Shown here: positions 36,404 to 49,408 of the stretch, piece by piece
Layout of the letters: each line of letters opens with the position of its first letter
How positions within the stretch are numbered: the stretch's first letter is position 1
Source of the DNA: Typhlomys cinereus
Lineage: Eukaryota; Chordata; Mammalia; Rodentia; Platacanthomyidae
Assembly: GCA_023101885.1 (NCBI GenBank)
Contig: JALPQD010000076.1
Coordinates: 572,397 to 636,396 of the forward strand
Direction: 5' to 3'
DNA length: 64,000 nt
The notes under the pieces: generated by a model
Databases searched by the model: none
What the model saw: the letters and a program-made list of their open reading frames with translations, nothing else
Told to the model about the DNA's origin: nothing
Translations under genes and position numbers: made by a program

Positions 36404-36708
36404 ATTTATTTATTTATTAAATTGTGCATGTATGAGTGTGCATGTGTGTATATGTCTCTGTGTGTGTGTGGCGTGTGTGTGTGTGTGTGTGTGGGTAGAA
36501 CCACAGGCAACTTTGGGAACCACCATGGACCACCTCCACCTCCTTGTTTACTTTCCCAGGGAATCACAGGCTCCGCCCTACCAGGACCAGAAACTTAGGC
36601 CGCCCCGCCTTCTTCTGCCTGGTGTCTATACGTGGAGTCTAGGATCCGAACTCAGGACCTTCCACCTGCAAGGCAGAGACTTAACCCCTGAGCCACCTCT
36701 CCAGCCCC
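36404..36708 (-). mobile_element. B2-superfamily lineage-specific SINE (DIP-like), reverse
   Basis: 'TTTATTTATTTATTAAATTG', a GT run, 'GAACCACCATGGACCACC', 'AATCACAGGCTCCGCCC', and the head ending 'GAGCCACCTCTCCAGCCC'. Flanks TGACTTGCTTTTT (36391-36403 and from 36709) are target duplications. Confidence 0.92.
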
Positions 36709-36719
36709 TGACTTGCTTT

Positions 36720-38389
36720 TTTTGAGAGTTTTTTTTTTTAATCTAGTCTCAGAAAGTCATTATATCTACTATTTATTTTGCAACTCTTAAGAGCTAAGCT
36801 ACTAGGATACAGAACAAGAGTCCTCAGTAGAAATATAAAATAGTAATAAGTTCCATAGGAAATTTATCAGACTTAGAAAGTTAATATGTGTTGTAAAAAA
36901 CACAATTTCATACATAGCAACCACCAAAACAATGAAAATTGTGAATCAATCTTTGTCCACTAGCTCCACCATTTGGAGAACTATGAGAATTTACAAGCCA
37001 TTCTCAAGGGAAAAGATTTCTAACCACTACTTTAAAATACTTCATGCCCACTCAATATTTTATAGCAAATATTTATTTAAAGGAATAAAAAACACTTAAT
37101 ATTTCATGAACAATGAGTGAACATACTTTCATTTTATTCTAAGTTTAACTGTTTCTAATAACATTGTGTATTTTTATAGTACATGTATTAAGGTAGACCA
37201 ACCTTGATTTTAATTCTATGAGTGTACAGAATTCTTTGCAATATTATTTTGCACCTTACAACATTGAAACTGAGACCATCATTTGCTTTACTTTAGCTAC
37301 AAATATCTCAATTGTCCTTTATACATTTTACTTATTTGGGTCTCTTATCTCTCCTTCCTACAAAATCATTCTTTTTCTGTTTCTTTGTTACACAAATGAA
37401 GAAGCTAGAATGTAAGATAATGGAACCACTAGCTGCTTCTCCAAGATATTAGGCCACACCTACCCATATAGTCTTTCATTAACACCTGTAAGCAAATCCA
37501 GCTCCCTCCCATTGTCCAGGACTGAGATAACTTTAAATTGTAATCAATCTTTATGAACATCTTCCTGATTCTTACCAATGGAATGACACCCGGCTAAGCT
37601 ATGTTGTGTGATGGAAAAGCTTTAGAAGGTAGAAGCCCCACTATGTCCTTTGAGTTCTGTGGTTTTTAAGACTTTAGAAAAACTTTTCTGAAGGTTTGAG
37701 GTCCATCCTCTCCCACACACTGTCTATAGTAGGTGTCTCTTCTAGTTTCCTTATCTAAGCAGTTATTCCTCTTCTAATGGTCTTCAAATTTAAGGCCAAA
37801 TTATGGTTCTTTTAGTCACAGAACCCTCTATAAATGTTGTTCTATAAATGTTGATATTACTATGGATTAAAAAAAAAGAAAAAAAGAAGCAGTCATTTCC
37901 GGTGTTTGTAAGATGGTCAGGAATTAAAGGGACTTGCTGCTAAGATATGTTAGCATATCTTAAGTATGTGTCAAGGGCAATTTCTCAATGACAAAGTCAT
38001 TATGCCTACTTTTATTAAACATTTATTTCATGTCAGTCCTTGCATTTACACATTTATGGTTTACAACAACCCCATGAAATAGACACTATCATGTTTACCC
38101 CTTCATTCAGATTGAAAAACTAAGACACTGAAAAATTTGAGCAACATACACAAGATCATACAGATAGGAATGGTTGAAATAGCTAGGGAGTCTACACATT
38201 GAAAAACTTCTCCAAAAGAGTCTGTTCATTAAGTGAAGCTAAAAAAAGAAAAGAAAAAGAGAAGAGAAGACAAGAGAAAAAAAAAGAAAATAAACCATAT
38301 AGTTCTAGCACAAATACAAAGAAAATTTTATTAAAAAAAAAAAAGACAGGATGCTTCCTTTCAAGTGATGTGGAGCCTCCACAGGGACA
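36720..38389. other. Unassigned sequence with short A-rich runs
   Basis: No exon or repeat recognised. A-rich runs occur near 37868 and 38240-38345. Confidence 0.4.
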
Positions 38390-38931
38390 GACAACACGTA
38401 CATGAAGCCACAGAGGAGCTCTTAATGTACTGGCTATCCTCCACAGTATCTTTCCTGGGCCACATCATGATGAAGCCAGAAAGCAATAATAATAGTAAAA
38501 TTGGATAATTCATAAACACATGGAATTTAAATAACACTGCACAATATAGCCAGTGGATCCAAGAAGAAGGCAAGGGAAAGCAGCAAATACTCAGAGAAAA
38601 GTGAGCATGAAAATAGAATACAGAAAAGCCAAAAGAACACAGTGACCATGGAGTAAGGCAGAAATTTACAGCTCTAATGGCCATAAAAACAAAAACAAAG
38701 TGACCTCAAATCAGCCACCCAACTTTACAACTTGAAGACCTAGAAAAAGACAAACTGGACAAAGAGCCAGAAAACAAAAATAAGGAAAATACAAGAAAGG
38801 TAATAAATTAGAGAATAGGAATAACAGAGAAAATCAATGATATTGAAAATTGATTCTTTGAAAAAAAGCAAAAATTTATGAAGCGTTAGACTAAGAATGA
38901 AAGAAACCCTCAAATTACTAAAATAAGAAAT

Positions 38932-39052
38932 GTGAGCTAGGCACAGTGCTACACATCTGTGCTCCCAGCACTTGGGAGGTAGAGACAAGAAGATGAAGAA
39001 TTCAAGGCTATCTTCAGCTAGTGAAACTGAAGCCATTCTACACTGTATGAGG
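38932..39052 (+). mobile_element. B1 SINE
   Basis: 'GAGCTAGGCACAGTGCTACA', 'CTCCCAGCACTTGGGAGGTA' and 'GAATTCAAGGCTATCTTCAG' match B1. It interrupts the old L1. Confidence 0.85.
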
Positions 39053-39261
39053 CCTTTTCACAATGCAAAATGAAACAAAAGCAAAACCATTAAGAAAATA
39101 AGAAAATGAGGATGCTGTTTGTATACATGAATCAAAGTATCATATCACCCTATAAGCATGGGCAATCACTATATATCATCTGAAAATGAAAATGTGTTTT
39201 AATCGCACAAGATCTTGAGAAGACATTTCCATACAGAGAATACATATGGCCTAGAAAAATC

Positions 39262-39570
39262 ACTGTCAGTAAAGCCCTGCCACACAAGCATTAGAACTTG
39301 GGAATGTGATTTCCAGCACTGTAAAAACAAAGAAACAAACAAACAAAAAGACATAATGGTTCATGCCTGCAATCCTAGTGCTTGGGATCCCTGGACTCCC
39401 TGGCCACCTAACCTAATCAGAATCAGTGGTTCCAGGAATAGTAAGAGACCTTGTCTCTAAAAACAAGGTAGAAAGCAACAGGCAAAGACACCCAAGGGAA
39501 GCCTCTTGCCTTCACATGCTCATGCAGACATATATCCACACACATGACCCCTCTACTCATGCTTACCATG
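39262..39570 (+). mobile_element. B3/RSINE-type SINE
   Basis: 'GCCACACAAGCATTAGAACT', 'TTCCAGCACTG', 'ATGGTTCATGCCTGCAATCC', 'AAACAAGGTAGAAAGCAACA', then a CA-type tail. This is the order of the mouse B3-type composite. It interrupts the old L1. Confidence 0.75.
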
Positions 39571-40435
39571 ACTCATTTTGCTCACTCAAAGACATGGACC
39601 AACACATGAATGCAAAAATAAATTTAAATAAAACAAAAATTAAAAGAAAGTATATAAACCTTTAGCTAGCACATGAAAAGATTTTCAGCATGCCCAACCA
39701 CAATTAATCACTAGAGAAAAGCAAATTGTACCTACCGTGAGCTAAGATCTCACACCATTAACCTGGCTATGATCAAAAAGACAAGAGACAGCAAGAAGTA
39801 GCAAGTAAAGATGAGGATGATGGAAGCATAGAATAATGTAGCTACTGTGCAAAAGGGAGTGGCAGTTCCTCAAATAGTTGCAAATAGAATTACCATATAT
39901 TCCCATAATTTTATATCCCATTACAAGACTGATAGCAGCACTCAACAGTAACCTGCACACCCATGTGCACAGAAGCATTAATAACAATTGCTAGAATGTG
40001 CAAGTAGTTCCCTGCCTATAGATCATAGGAGAATGAAAATATAGAAGAAACTTAGGATGTAAAATTACCCAGTCTTACAAGGGAGCAGAGTTTCAGGCAT
40101 ATGCTAAAGCATGAATTAATCTTGAAGACACGATGCTGAGTAAAGACACAGAAGGACAAACATTGTCCATTCTGTGAAGTCCACAAATAAGTCTAAACTG
40201 TAGAGACAATTAGTTGGACACTGGTTGCCAGGAGCTGTGGAGGAGAATGCTGAGTTACCAGTTGATAGGTACACAATTTAAGTTTTACAAGATGCAAAGA
40301 GTGAATGAGAAGAATGGTGGTGATGACTGAGCAAAATTACAAATGAACTCCATGGGTCACCATGTGTATTATATTTTAAAACAGTTTTTTACAACATGAA
40401 AATATACAAAAAATTTTTTAAAAATCATTTAAAGT

Positions 40436-43400
40436 AAGTACTGGGATAAAGTATGCTTTCCCCAAACTTACTTAAATAGTGGTGTAAAGATTCAACTGGA
40501 ACATAATTCAAATAGAAGGCATGTCTCCTACATACCAACTCTATTCAGAGTCAAGTACTAGATAGATGAAAAGAAGTATTCCTCAGCTTGAGAATACCAG
40601 TCCCCTAACCAACCAAGGACAGTGACCACAGAACCCAGCCCAAGTATTGTAGAAAGACAGAGTTTAATTATGACACAGGCCATTGACTTGCTAATAATAT
40701 TAGCAATCCTATATGAAGTATCTCCAATTGCTTTTCCTACATTTGTTTATGGGCCCTTTTCTACAATAGCATCAGACAATAGCGCTGATACTACTTACTG
40801 TTCACAGTTGAGCCTGGGACTACAGGAATGCAGGTTGCAAGTCCCAGACTCCAAGAATAGTCATAGCAATATAACTTTCAGACACAGATTTTATATTTGG
40901 TTTTGTTTTGGGTTTGGTTTCACTTCTAAGGTCTGTGTTTTCTCATTACAGCAAATGACAATCATAGAAAAATAATCATTTAGTCTCTTGTCCTTAAATG
41001 AAGATACACAGTGAACTTCTGATTACTGCCTTATGACAGTGAGAGAAACATTCCTAGAGAAGTCACTGTCACTGTGTATTTGAGACACCAGGAATGACTC
41101 AGCCTGATATTTCTGGTGGACAGTAGTCTCATCACCAGGTCACAGCACAAAGATACTCTTTGCTCTGCCAGCACATAGTGGCACAGCTGTAGCTGTGCTC
41201 AGCAGAATTATCAAGCTGTCTTCTAACATTTCCTTCCACACCTACCCAGTCAAAGAATAAGCAAGAATAACAGCCCCAGCAATTCACTTTGGTTGCAAGA
41301 AACAATAACAATTGTCTCCTTAAATGAATGAGAACTGTCTAGGTGTGTGCACATGCATGTAAAGATTCCATGGGAATACAGGACTTCCAGTGTGATGAAT
41401 ATGTATACATAGATATGTATTTCTGTGTATCTTCTTTATGAAAGCATTCTGGGTGCTCCATAGCAGGACTCCACATTACGAAGAACCAAAGCAATGCTTG
41501 AGTCTCATCGAGGTTAATGGGAGGTTCAAGTCCTTAAGGACTGTTCATTATCCACTGTCCCAAGTTGCCAATGATTTACATAGTATAGAAATAGTATTTT
41601 CATTCATATCTTTGTTCTGTTATCATCATTTAATTATCAATTCTCCAAAACTGTAGTTTAAATTTTATATTTCAAAAAACTCACCTCATTGAATTTATTC
41701 TAGCTATAAATTAAACTATTGTTTGGCCTCATATTTCCATTTCTCCCAAGTATTTACTTTCTTCTTAATATTGTGTTGAAACATCGCTCCTTGAAATGAA
41801 TTTTAAAATGTTACTTTACTTATTCTATTTAGAAATTCTAGAACTGGGAAGACCCTGATATCCTTGGCTTCCCATTTTATGAAATAATAAAAAGTCTTTA
41901 GCAGAAAATATGAAATGGAAATGAGGGGGCAATCTAGAACTACTCTTCCCAGGCAGCAACACTGACCTCTATCTAGAATCATTATAAATGTTTTGAAGTC
42001 GTCATCCCTGCCATGATGCATTTCTTCCTGATGCTACTTTGAGTTCAAGGTTTTATTGAAAAGAGCACAGAATTCTCAGGATCATGGAGCCTTAGGTATA
42101 AAAGCAGCATTCCCCTCCTTTGGGCCAACCAAGTAGAAATTATCTAAGCCTCGTACTCAGCAAAGAAGTGTACTAAGTGACCTAGAACTTAAAATGCGTA
42201 TATGACAGAAAGGATTATGATCTTCTATTTACCTTTCAGTTTTATTAATATTTGGTCAGAAAGGAGTAGATGGCAGACTCTACAGCTGTCAGTTTACCTT
42301 CTATTTTTGCTTTGTGCCAGTTCCCGGCCTCTCTTATTGGCTTTAGCCATGATTAGCCACAGGCAGCTTGTGAACCTTTATCACTTACTGAAGGCCAGTC
42401 CTCTTGCATAAATAATATGTAAGTTTTATGTGAGGAATGTGACAGGCGTGGGAAAGGGTGGAGCCCTTTCTTTTGTTGTAAATTTACTTTCCATATGTTC
42501 AGGTTAAAAAAAAGGAGAGAGAGACTTAAAAGATAGTTAAGTGAAATAGAAAAAAAGCAATATATTTTATTGTAATTCTCTACCTATGTTTTTACCCAAC
42601 TTTAATCACAATATGGCATATTCCTTGAGGATCAGACTGTATGTAGAGGGGATCGTATGGTTTACCTTTGGAAAACACTTGAGAAATGTCGTTAAATACA
42701 CACATACACCTCTGATTAATCTGAAATGAACTTTCTTTACAAGAAGCAATAGGGTGCGATTTGCAAAAACAATAACCTAGCATTAAAAACTTCCTGAGAT
42801 GGAACGTCCACTTCTTTGAATGGCTACAGAGTTCACTGCAAAGCCACGCCTTGTGTAGGAAACTCGGGTGAGGTTGTAAAAAAACATCTAACATTTTTAA
42901 ACGATGAGGCTTGCTTGCTGTGAAGATGAGAGGAGCGTCATATATGTTAGCAGAGTCTCTGTTACATTAATATAAATTAAGTTAATGCTCATTTGCGTTC
43001 CCAAAGTATTGGTAAGTGATACCAAGACTTCAGTGAAAAACATGCTTGGATTTATGCTTCTTGGTGAATCAGTTTATGGAAGGAAGCTGGAGATGAAGCT
43101 GAGCATTGTACTATAGCAAACACAATTCAAGTCAAGACTAAGAACAACAGATATGAGTATAAATGTGACTAACAGGCACTGAGGTTCAGAAATAAGCACG
43201 AATGCTCCAGATCTGTAGAAATCTTGTTCTGGACTGAACCAAACCTCAAACTTGGTTTACCTCTTTGTGTGCCTTTACCAAAGCCAGAGCTTCTCTAAGA
43301 CCCACGTAGATAGTTAAGGTCACAGTTGGAAGGAAACAAGAGAGAAATAAAGAATCAGAGTAGGCCTTCAATCTTTCAGACCAAGATTTCTCCCACCGTG

Positions 43401-44604
43401 TTGAGTTTTCAGTCTCAAAAGCTTAACCACTACATTCATTGCACCTCCAGGCTGGCCCCTCCTACTTCAGAGCAGTTGAATGCTTCAAAAAGAGTGCTGT
43501 TCATAAAGAAAACACACTTCTGCTGTGCAAATTCTTTTAAAGACATTCATTCCTTAAAGATGTCTCCTATCAGTTGCAACTCAAGTGTTGATTACAAGGA
43601 GGAACAATCTTCCATTCAAGGCTGCTCTAAATCCGGTTTCATTTAATATATTCATTTAATCTATGTTAATTCTCCAAAGGTCTTCCTCAGAGTATGTGGG
43701 CCTCTCCTATGTTCACCCCCAACCCAAATTCTGAAAGGCATATATAGGATAGTGGACAATACACAATGGAACAAAGGGAGGGACAGAAACAAGTGGCTGT
43801 TGTGATGTGAAAGTCGAGAGTTGCCTGATCAAGTCTAAGGGTCAGCAAGGCTACCAAGCAGTGAGGGCAACAAGAGACCCTTGTCCCCTCAGAAAACCGT
43901 GCTTTGTGCATGGAGAGAGAGAGAGTCAAAAGCATTTTAGAAAGTGCTCTCATTCCCCGTAACGCAAATATAAAACCAAGAACAGCGGAGCTGAACAGCA
44001 GCTGATTCAACAAGGAAGTCCAGATTGCTGAAGTCTCTTCGTGGCTGGCAGTTAATTAAGTGCAACACACAATCTTTATCAAGCTGGTACTTTGACTTTC
44101 TGACATTCATATTCCGCACACCAGTTGGAGGGTTTCTGCTTGGCCTTCTGTTTAGCTGAGAGCCATGTGAAGTGGGGAACAGTCTGATCAATGTTAGCAA
44201 AGACTGCGAGGGAAATTATCAGTGAGGATCTCTTCTCTCCAGGGGTGGTGGGCAGCCTTTCTAAGTAGAGACTGAGAGTGATGAAGAACAAACTCCTCCA
44301 TTTCCACTAATGTATGGGAAAGGGAGGATCTGGAGAAGGCAAGTAGAAGATAAAAAACTCAAATGTTCCTGTAGAAAAGGATCACACAGTTCTTCTGCCT
44401 CCTTAACTTCAATACTTTTTCTTTGGGAACTAAATGAGGATATGAAGCTCTTTTGAGAGTGTCACAAAGAAACATCTGTTCTGTTATAAAGGTAAAAAAT
44501 GTTTGTATAAAGACTAAATATGGAAATATACATGCAAGCATATGATTACATACATTTTACCATGCCCAGAAAGCAAACAGATATTTTAGGTCAGATAGGT
44601 CTGA

Positions 44605-44640
<36 letters not shown>

Positions 44641-45284
44641 ACGTGTGTGTGTGTGTGTGTGTGTATAATACCTATTCATGGTATATATTAATGGGTTCAG
44701 TATGATATTTTCACATACAATGTGCAAAAACATATAAAACTACTTTCCCTACCTGCCCATGAACATACATATTTCTTCATCTATAGTAATTGTTCTCCTG
44801 TCTTTACATTAATGTTTTCACATGTGAAGGAAATAAATATGATCTTTATAAAAATCCCTGAAAATAACTTAATTATCATGATGACAGCTCATTTCCTTCT
44901 CAGAGTATCTATGAGAACAGACAATGGTGCCCACTCTGAATCATAAGTAAGTACAAAGTGAGTCAAAAACATCTCCAAGATACAAGTATTTCAGTGTGAA
45001 ACTACAACTATACTACATATTACCAACTCTCATTTTTTAATGCTGAGTCCCATAGAATTTTTTTTGGAGAATCTAATAATTGAGTTCATGAATACTTCAC
45101 ATTGATTATGGTTAAATGCTGAATAGGAGACATGGACTTTGTAATCCTTAGGCAATTATGGAAGAACTTGGTAGTTTCCATCAAGAGGAAATGTGGACTT
45201 GCTAACCACCCCTACAGACCTTTTAATGTTGCTATTGTTTGCATATTATTAATAAGAGCAATTGCATTATGTTGAAGTTAGCCT
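40436..45284. other. Largely unassigned single-copy-looking block
   Basis: Nearly 5 kb with few recognisable repeats except a GT run at 44.6 kb. No exon with clear conserved protein is visible; 100-117-residue frames at 40622-40975 and 43326-44013 lack domains. It may be intronic or intergenic. AT-rich segments near 42960-43010 and 44050-44070 contain TTAATTAA-like homeodomain-type motifs. Confidence 0.4.
44606..44664. repeat. (GT)n microsatellite, interrupted
   Basis: Two GT runs separated by 'GCAC'. Confidence 0.95.
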
Positions 45285-45685
45285 TCATGGTTGCTGATAA
45301 AAATCACCATCAAATGGATTAAGGGAACAAGGGGTTTATTCTCTTATGACAGTCTGGTTACAGTTTTTAGTCCAGCTTAACAGGAGAGTTCACACTAACA
45401 CCAGGCCAAGAGAACTGGCTACACCATCTTCATTTGATGGCTGAGAGAAGGACAATCCTTACTTGCCAGACCAGCATGTCTGACCAAGTATACATAAAGG
45501 AGGTCTAATTTCTCAAATAGTTCCTTCCATTTCATTCACCTGCCCAAGGACTAGTCCCATCTATCATGGACTGGGTTTTCCCCATCCACTAAACAATCTC
45601 CTGAAGGATTGATCTGGGTTTAACTCAACTACCAATTCTCTCAAACCCTCAACTGTCAAGTTGATATTTGTGTCTAACTGTGACA
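45285..45685 (-). mobile_element. MT-like MaLR LTR, reverse
   Basis: 'ATGGTTGCTGATAAAAATCA', 'AGGGAACAAGGGGTTTATTC', 'AGCTTAACAGGAGAGTTCAC' and 'CTGACCAAGTATACATAAAG' are reverse-complement matches, in order, to the plus-strand copy at 59.4 kb. It ends with 'AACTGTGACA'. Confidence 0.85.
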
Positions 45686-46409
45686 CATGTAATGCAAACC
45701 CAGTTAATATATATATTTAAAAGCTCCTTTTCTTCTCCACCAAACAAAACCCAAACAAAAGCAAACCAATTTGCCTTACCACTTCCACACTTTACAAATC
45801 ATTCTCTTTGTGAATCTGCATGTCTCTCAGCTTGGATTAATTTAACAGATGCCAGGACTTCAAGTGTATTCAAGGAACTATATACTGAATAATACTGTAG
45901 GTGCATGTACTTCTGCTTCTGGGGTGACTGCAGTGAGTGAAACAGATATTCCTATCCAATTCAACTCCAAGAAGAGGGAAGCAGACAATCAAATCATCTG
46001 ATAAGTACCAAAACAACAACAACAAATCAAGCAAGTGAGTACAAGTAGAAAAAAATGAATTAACGTGTTAGAGAATATGTAGTAGAGGCAGCTGGCATTT
46101 CAAGGGCAACCTCTTCACCAGGTTACATTGAGTAAAGATCCAAGAGAACTGAAGGTCATGCAGATTGAGCCTTCAGAGATGGGAAGATTCTCAGGAGAAT
46201 TGAGTGGGTATATGAAGATGGCAGAGGAAGCACAAGGCTCCTTGTTTTTTCCTCTGAGTGACATGGCAAGACGGGAGAGTTCAGAACAAAGAAATGATAT
46301 AATCTTCCACATTTCTTGGATCACTGTGGAAACTAAGAGGTTCTTGCATGTATTCAGGTGAGAGCTGAGACCACTGAGCAAGTTACCCAGTGATGAAAAA
46401 TAAACACTT
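45686..46409. other. Unassigned sequence
   Basis: Nothing recognised. Confidence 0.4.
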
Positions 46410-46810
46410 AATTAATTAATTAATTTTTAATTTGTGTATATGTATGTGTGTGTATGATACATCAGTATATGCCTGTTTGCTTTTAGTATGTGTGTGTTTG
46501 TGGGTGTGTGTGCTTGTGTTTGTGCATGTGTATGTGTGTAAGTATGTACATGAAGAGGTAGAGAATAACTTTTCTGGTGTTGTTCCTCACCTTCCTGCCT
46601 TTGAGATAGAATTTCATCACTAATACTACATAATCCAGACTAGTTGATCAACGAACTTTTGGAGATTTTCAAGTTTCCACCTGCATTCTTCACAGGAGTT
46701 CAGGATTCCAGATGATTATGCCTTTGCCTCCGTCATTAATGTGGATCCAAATTTGGGTCCTCAGGCTTTTGTGGCAAGGGCTTTACCTGCTTTCTTTTCA
46801 TCCCTAGAAG
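46410..46810 (-). mobile_element. B3-type SINE, reverse
   Basis: 'TTAATTAATTTTTAATTTGT' and a GT-rich tail, then 'TTTGAGATAGAATTTCATCA', 'GTGGATCCAAATTTGGGTCC' and the reversed head ending 'CTTTTCATCCC'. Old copy. Confidence 0.65.
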
Positions 46811-46949
46811 CCCATTTTAAAGCATAATGCTAATGCTAGTGGTTTATCTCATGACAGAACAAGAATCATGTGGGAAATGTGGTAGGTCTTTAAGCAGTTT
46901 GAGAGCAGTCATGCTGGGAGTGTCTCTGAAGATCTTCAAAGGTCATCTC

Positions 46950-47520
46950 CAGGGCTGGGATTACCCTGAAGGAGGACACTCTTCACCAACTTCCCCCAAC
47001 CCTCCATTCATGAAAGATGAGTTTTCCATTGTAGCTAACCCTACCACGAGGTTGGGCACAAGATCAACTGGGTAGGGTCCCAATAGGAACAGACCAATGA
47101 GAAGTAGAAGACCAAAATATCCAATCAGATTTGCAGAAACTGAACCTCACCAATAAAGGAAAGCTATCTACCTCCTTTTCTCCTTTTCCCAGCCCTAGGC
47201 CTATAAATAATCCTGACCTGGCAAACTTCTTTGGCTCCTTTTCCCCTCATGGTACTCCATGTCTGGAGTCCATGAGCTCCTATCTGGCTTCTATGCTGGA
47301 CTCCATGAGATTTCCAGGGCTTTCTTGCCTCTCATGGATTCACATCTCAGAGTTCCATTCTTTTCTCTCATGTAATGAATTCTGCCTTAATCCTCTACAC
47401 AAGTTCTTGTTTGAGTCTTGAACTCCCCAACACAAAACCCCGGACACATACAGACCCAGAGGGACCCCACATCAGTCTCAGTAAGTAGCGGTCTCAGGTG
47501 CCATTTACAAAGACAAAAAA
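46950..47520 (+). mobile_element. Candidate ERV LTR
   Basis: A TATA-like 'GGCCTATAAATAATCC' at about 47200 follows a CCAAT-like 'GACCAATGAG'. Downstream are a CT-rich leader, 'GTAATGAATTCTGCC' and an 'ACACAAAACCCCGGACAC' stretch near 47430. The arrangement is that of a class I/II ERV LTR, but neither end nor family is certain. No gag/pol follows. Confidence 0.4.
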
Positions 47521-48109
47521 GGTAGAGGAGGACTCAAGTCGGTACCTCACAGAAATACACACACATATGAACACAATCTCTCTCTTTTTTTTCCAAGTGT
47601 GGGGTTAAAAAGGAACTCAGGGTTGAAGATGTAAATCTAAGAATGGCTACTTTGAAAGAGAATTGAAGTTATAAACTAAAATGAAATCTCTAGGAAGATG
47701 CTACAGATAAAGCAGTGAAGAAGCAACAGACTCACATCCTACATTGTGGTAAAGTTCTGAAACCATCTAAGGAGCTGAGAAGATCTGGCAATAAGAAAGA
47801 AAAAATATGACAAGAATGAGACCAGCAATGACAATTGCACAAAATGTTAAAATGAAGGGTAGTGGCTATCTTTCCCAAGTGTCACTAACAAGGAAAACAA
47901 AGACAGAATGGAAAGCTGGGTTGAGAAATATAAGCCATTGAATTAAACAAGAAATCTATGAGTATTCCTATTTCCCTATAATTCTGGAAAAGTAAAATAT
48001 TGACTTACCAAGTGGAAAAACAATCTCAAAGAAACTTGGTGTAGTAAACCAGCCACCTACTACATCCCACGTGCCATAGTAAAGAAATACAAATTCAATA
48101 GATTAGCTT
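47521..48109. other. Unassigned sequence
   Basis: Nothing recognised. Confidence 0.4.
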
Positions 48110-48455
48110 CCTTTATCAGAAGTGACACCTCCTGCTTGAGGATCAACTTGGCACTTTGCTAAGCCATTAATTTCCCATGATTCTCTGATTAGCCTTTGAC
48201 CTAGAAACACACCCAGAACAGAACTACCTCCACTGTCTCTTGAAACATTGGCATGCTGCGCTCCAGGTTTTGTACTTTTATGTATGCTTTCCCCCTTGTT
48301 ATGAATTTTTTTTAGGATTTTCCCATAACTCCTGACGTTGGTATGAATTCTTCCATAACGAACTATAATTGTGAACTAAATAATAATCCCTTGTTCTCCT
48401 AAGCTGTTTGGGTCAGGTACTTATTTCAGCAATAGAATTATGAAAGTCAAACATG
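48110..48455 (+). mobile_element. Old MaLR (MT-like) solo LTR
   Basis: 'TGAGGATCAACTTGGCAC' near the start, 'GTGAACTAAATAATAATCCC', 'CCTAAGCTGTTTGGGTCAGG' and 'TTTCAGCAATAGAATTATGA' at the end follow MT/ORR order. Strongly diverged. Confidence 0.65.
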
Positions 48456-48560
48456 AAACAGACTTAAGTGTCCATCAATGGACATGTCACTTCAAATAAA
48501 ATGACGATGCTGCTGTCATACAGAAAACAAAGTATGTTAAAGTTCTTTTCCAGTGTATTT
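48456..48560 (+). mobile_element. Small L1 ORF2-end fragment
   Basis: 'AAGTGTCCATCAATGGACAT' resembles the L1 ORF2 motif for 'SVHQW(M)' just upstream of the 3' end. Too short for a firm call. Confidence 0.35.
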
Positions 48561-49070
48561 AATTGAATCAGATAGGAAGCTGACATAAAAATAGGAAATA
48601 TCTATAATAAATGGGTCTTTGTGCCACAATAGAAATAGATTCAATGCTTATTTGTTAAGTGGATGAATAAATCCATTGTGGTCACTGTTAAATCTTAAAC
48701 TTGTTATCTCCTTTGCAAATTTCTTTTGAAATTTCTATATGAAGTCCTGGTGTGGAACAACAACAACAAAAAAGAGCTCACTTAAACTAAAGGATGGCAG
48801 GACTCTAAACCTGGATTAGGGAGCTCAAAAAATTTAAATTCAGAATGAGTACTAGAGAATGATGCAAAGGGTTGTTGTAAATTTTTTCAATGGGAAAAAT
48901 ACCAACAAATTTGGGTTTCATTTAGATGCTCAAGTATTCGAATTTTTTTTTAAACTAATCCAGCAAAAGAGGAAGAGGAAAGGAAACAATGAGTTGATTA
49001 AAATCTTGTTGCTTGTTGAATCTTGGTGATAAATTTATACTGACCTTTTCTTCACCTTATCTTTTATTAT
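48561..49070. other. Unassigned sequence
   Basis: Nothing recognised. Confidence 0.4.
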
Positions 49071-49085
49071 AAAAAGAAAACAGGT

Positions 49086-49395
49086 GGGGCTGGAGAGGTG
49101 GCTCGGGGTTAAGGCTCTGCCTTGCAGGCAGAAGGTCCTGAGTTTAGATCCTAGACCCCACGTATAGAGACTGGGCAGAAGCAGGGGCGGCCTGGATTTC
49201 AGGTCCTGGAAGGGCAGAGCCTGTGAATCCTCCGGCAGAGTAAACGAGGAGGTGGAGGTGTCCATGGTGGTTCTCAAATTCATCTGTGGTTCTACACACA
49301 CACACATACATACATACACACACATACATACACACACACGCATACACGCACAATTGAATAAATAATAAATAAAAAATTTAAAAGAAAACTTAAAA
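49086..49395 (+). mobile_element. B2-superfamily lineage-specific SINE (DIP-like)
   Basis: GGGGCTGGAGAGGTGGCTCG head, 'GAGTTTAGATCCTAGACCCC', 'GGGCAGAGCCTGTGAATCC', 'GTCCATGGTGGTTCTC', CA/CATA tail and TTGAATAAATAATAAAT. Target duplications AAAAAGAAAACAG at 49071-49083 and 49396-49408. Confidence 0.92.
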
Positions 49396-49408
49396 AAAAA
49401 GAAAACAG

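Larger units (their letters stand above)
38390..40435 (+). mobile_element. Ancient L1 (L1M-like) ORF2 to 3' end, interrupted
   Basis: Degraded L1 ORF2 homology: 'ACAACTTGAAGACCTAGAAA' and 'GAGAAAATCAATGATATTGA' in the upstream block; 'AGAGAAAAGCAAATTGTACC' and 'TCACACCATTAACCTGGCTA' near 39.7 kb; and an old 3' UTR with 'GGTTGCCAGGAGCTGTGGAG' at about 40.23 kb. A B1 (38932-39052) and a B3 (39262-39570) split it. Very high divergence and shared 3' UTR features suggest a pre-rodent insertion. Confidence 0.75.

Noticed and set aside
43326..44291. Several overlapping 60-108-codon frames on both strands suggesting an exon
   Set aside because: No consistent frame, no domain and no convincing splice signals; kept only as a conservation candidate.
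47131..47421. 96-codon frame in the LTR candidate
   Set aside because: It overlaps the TATA-like box and leader region of the presumed LTR and has no retroviral domain.
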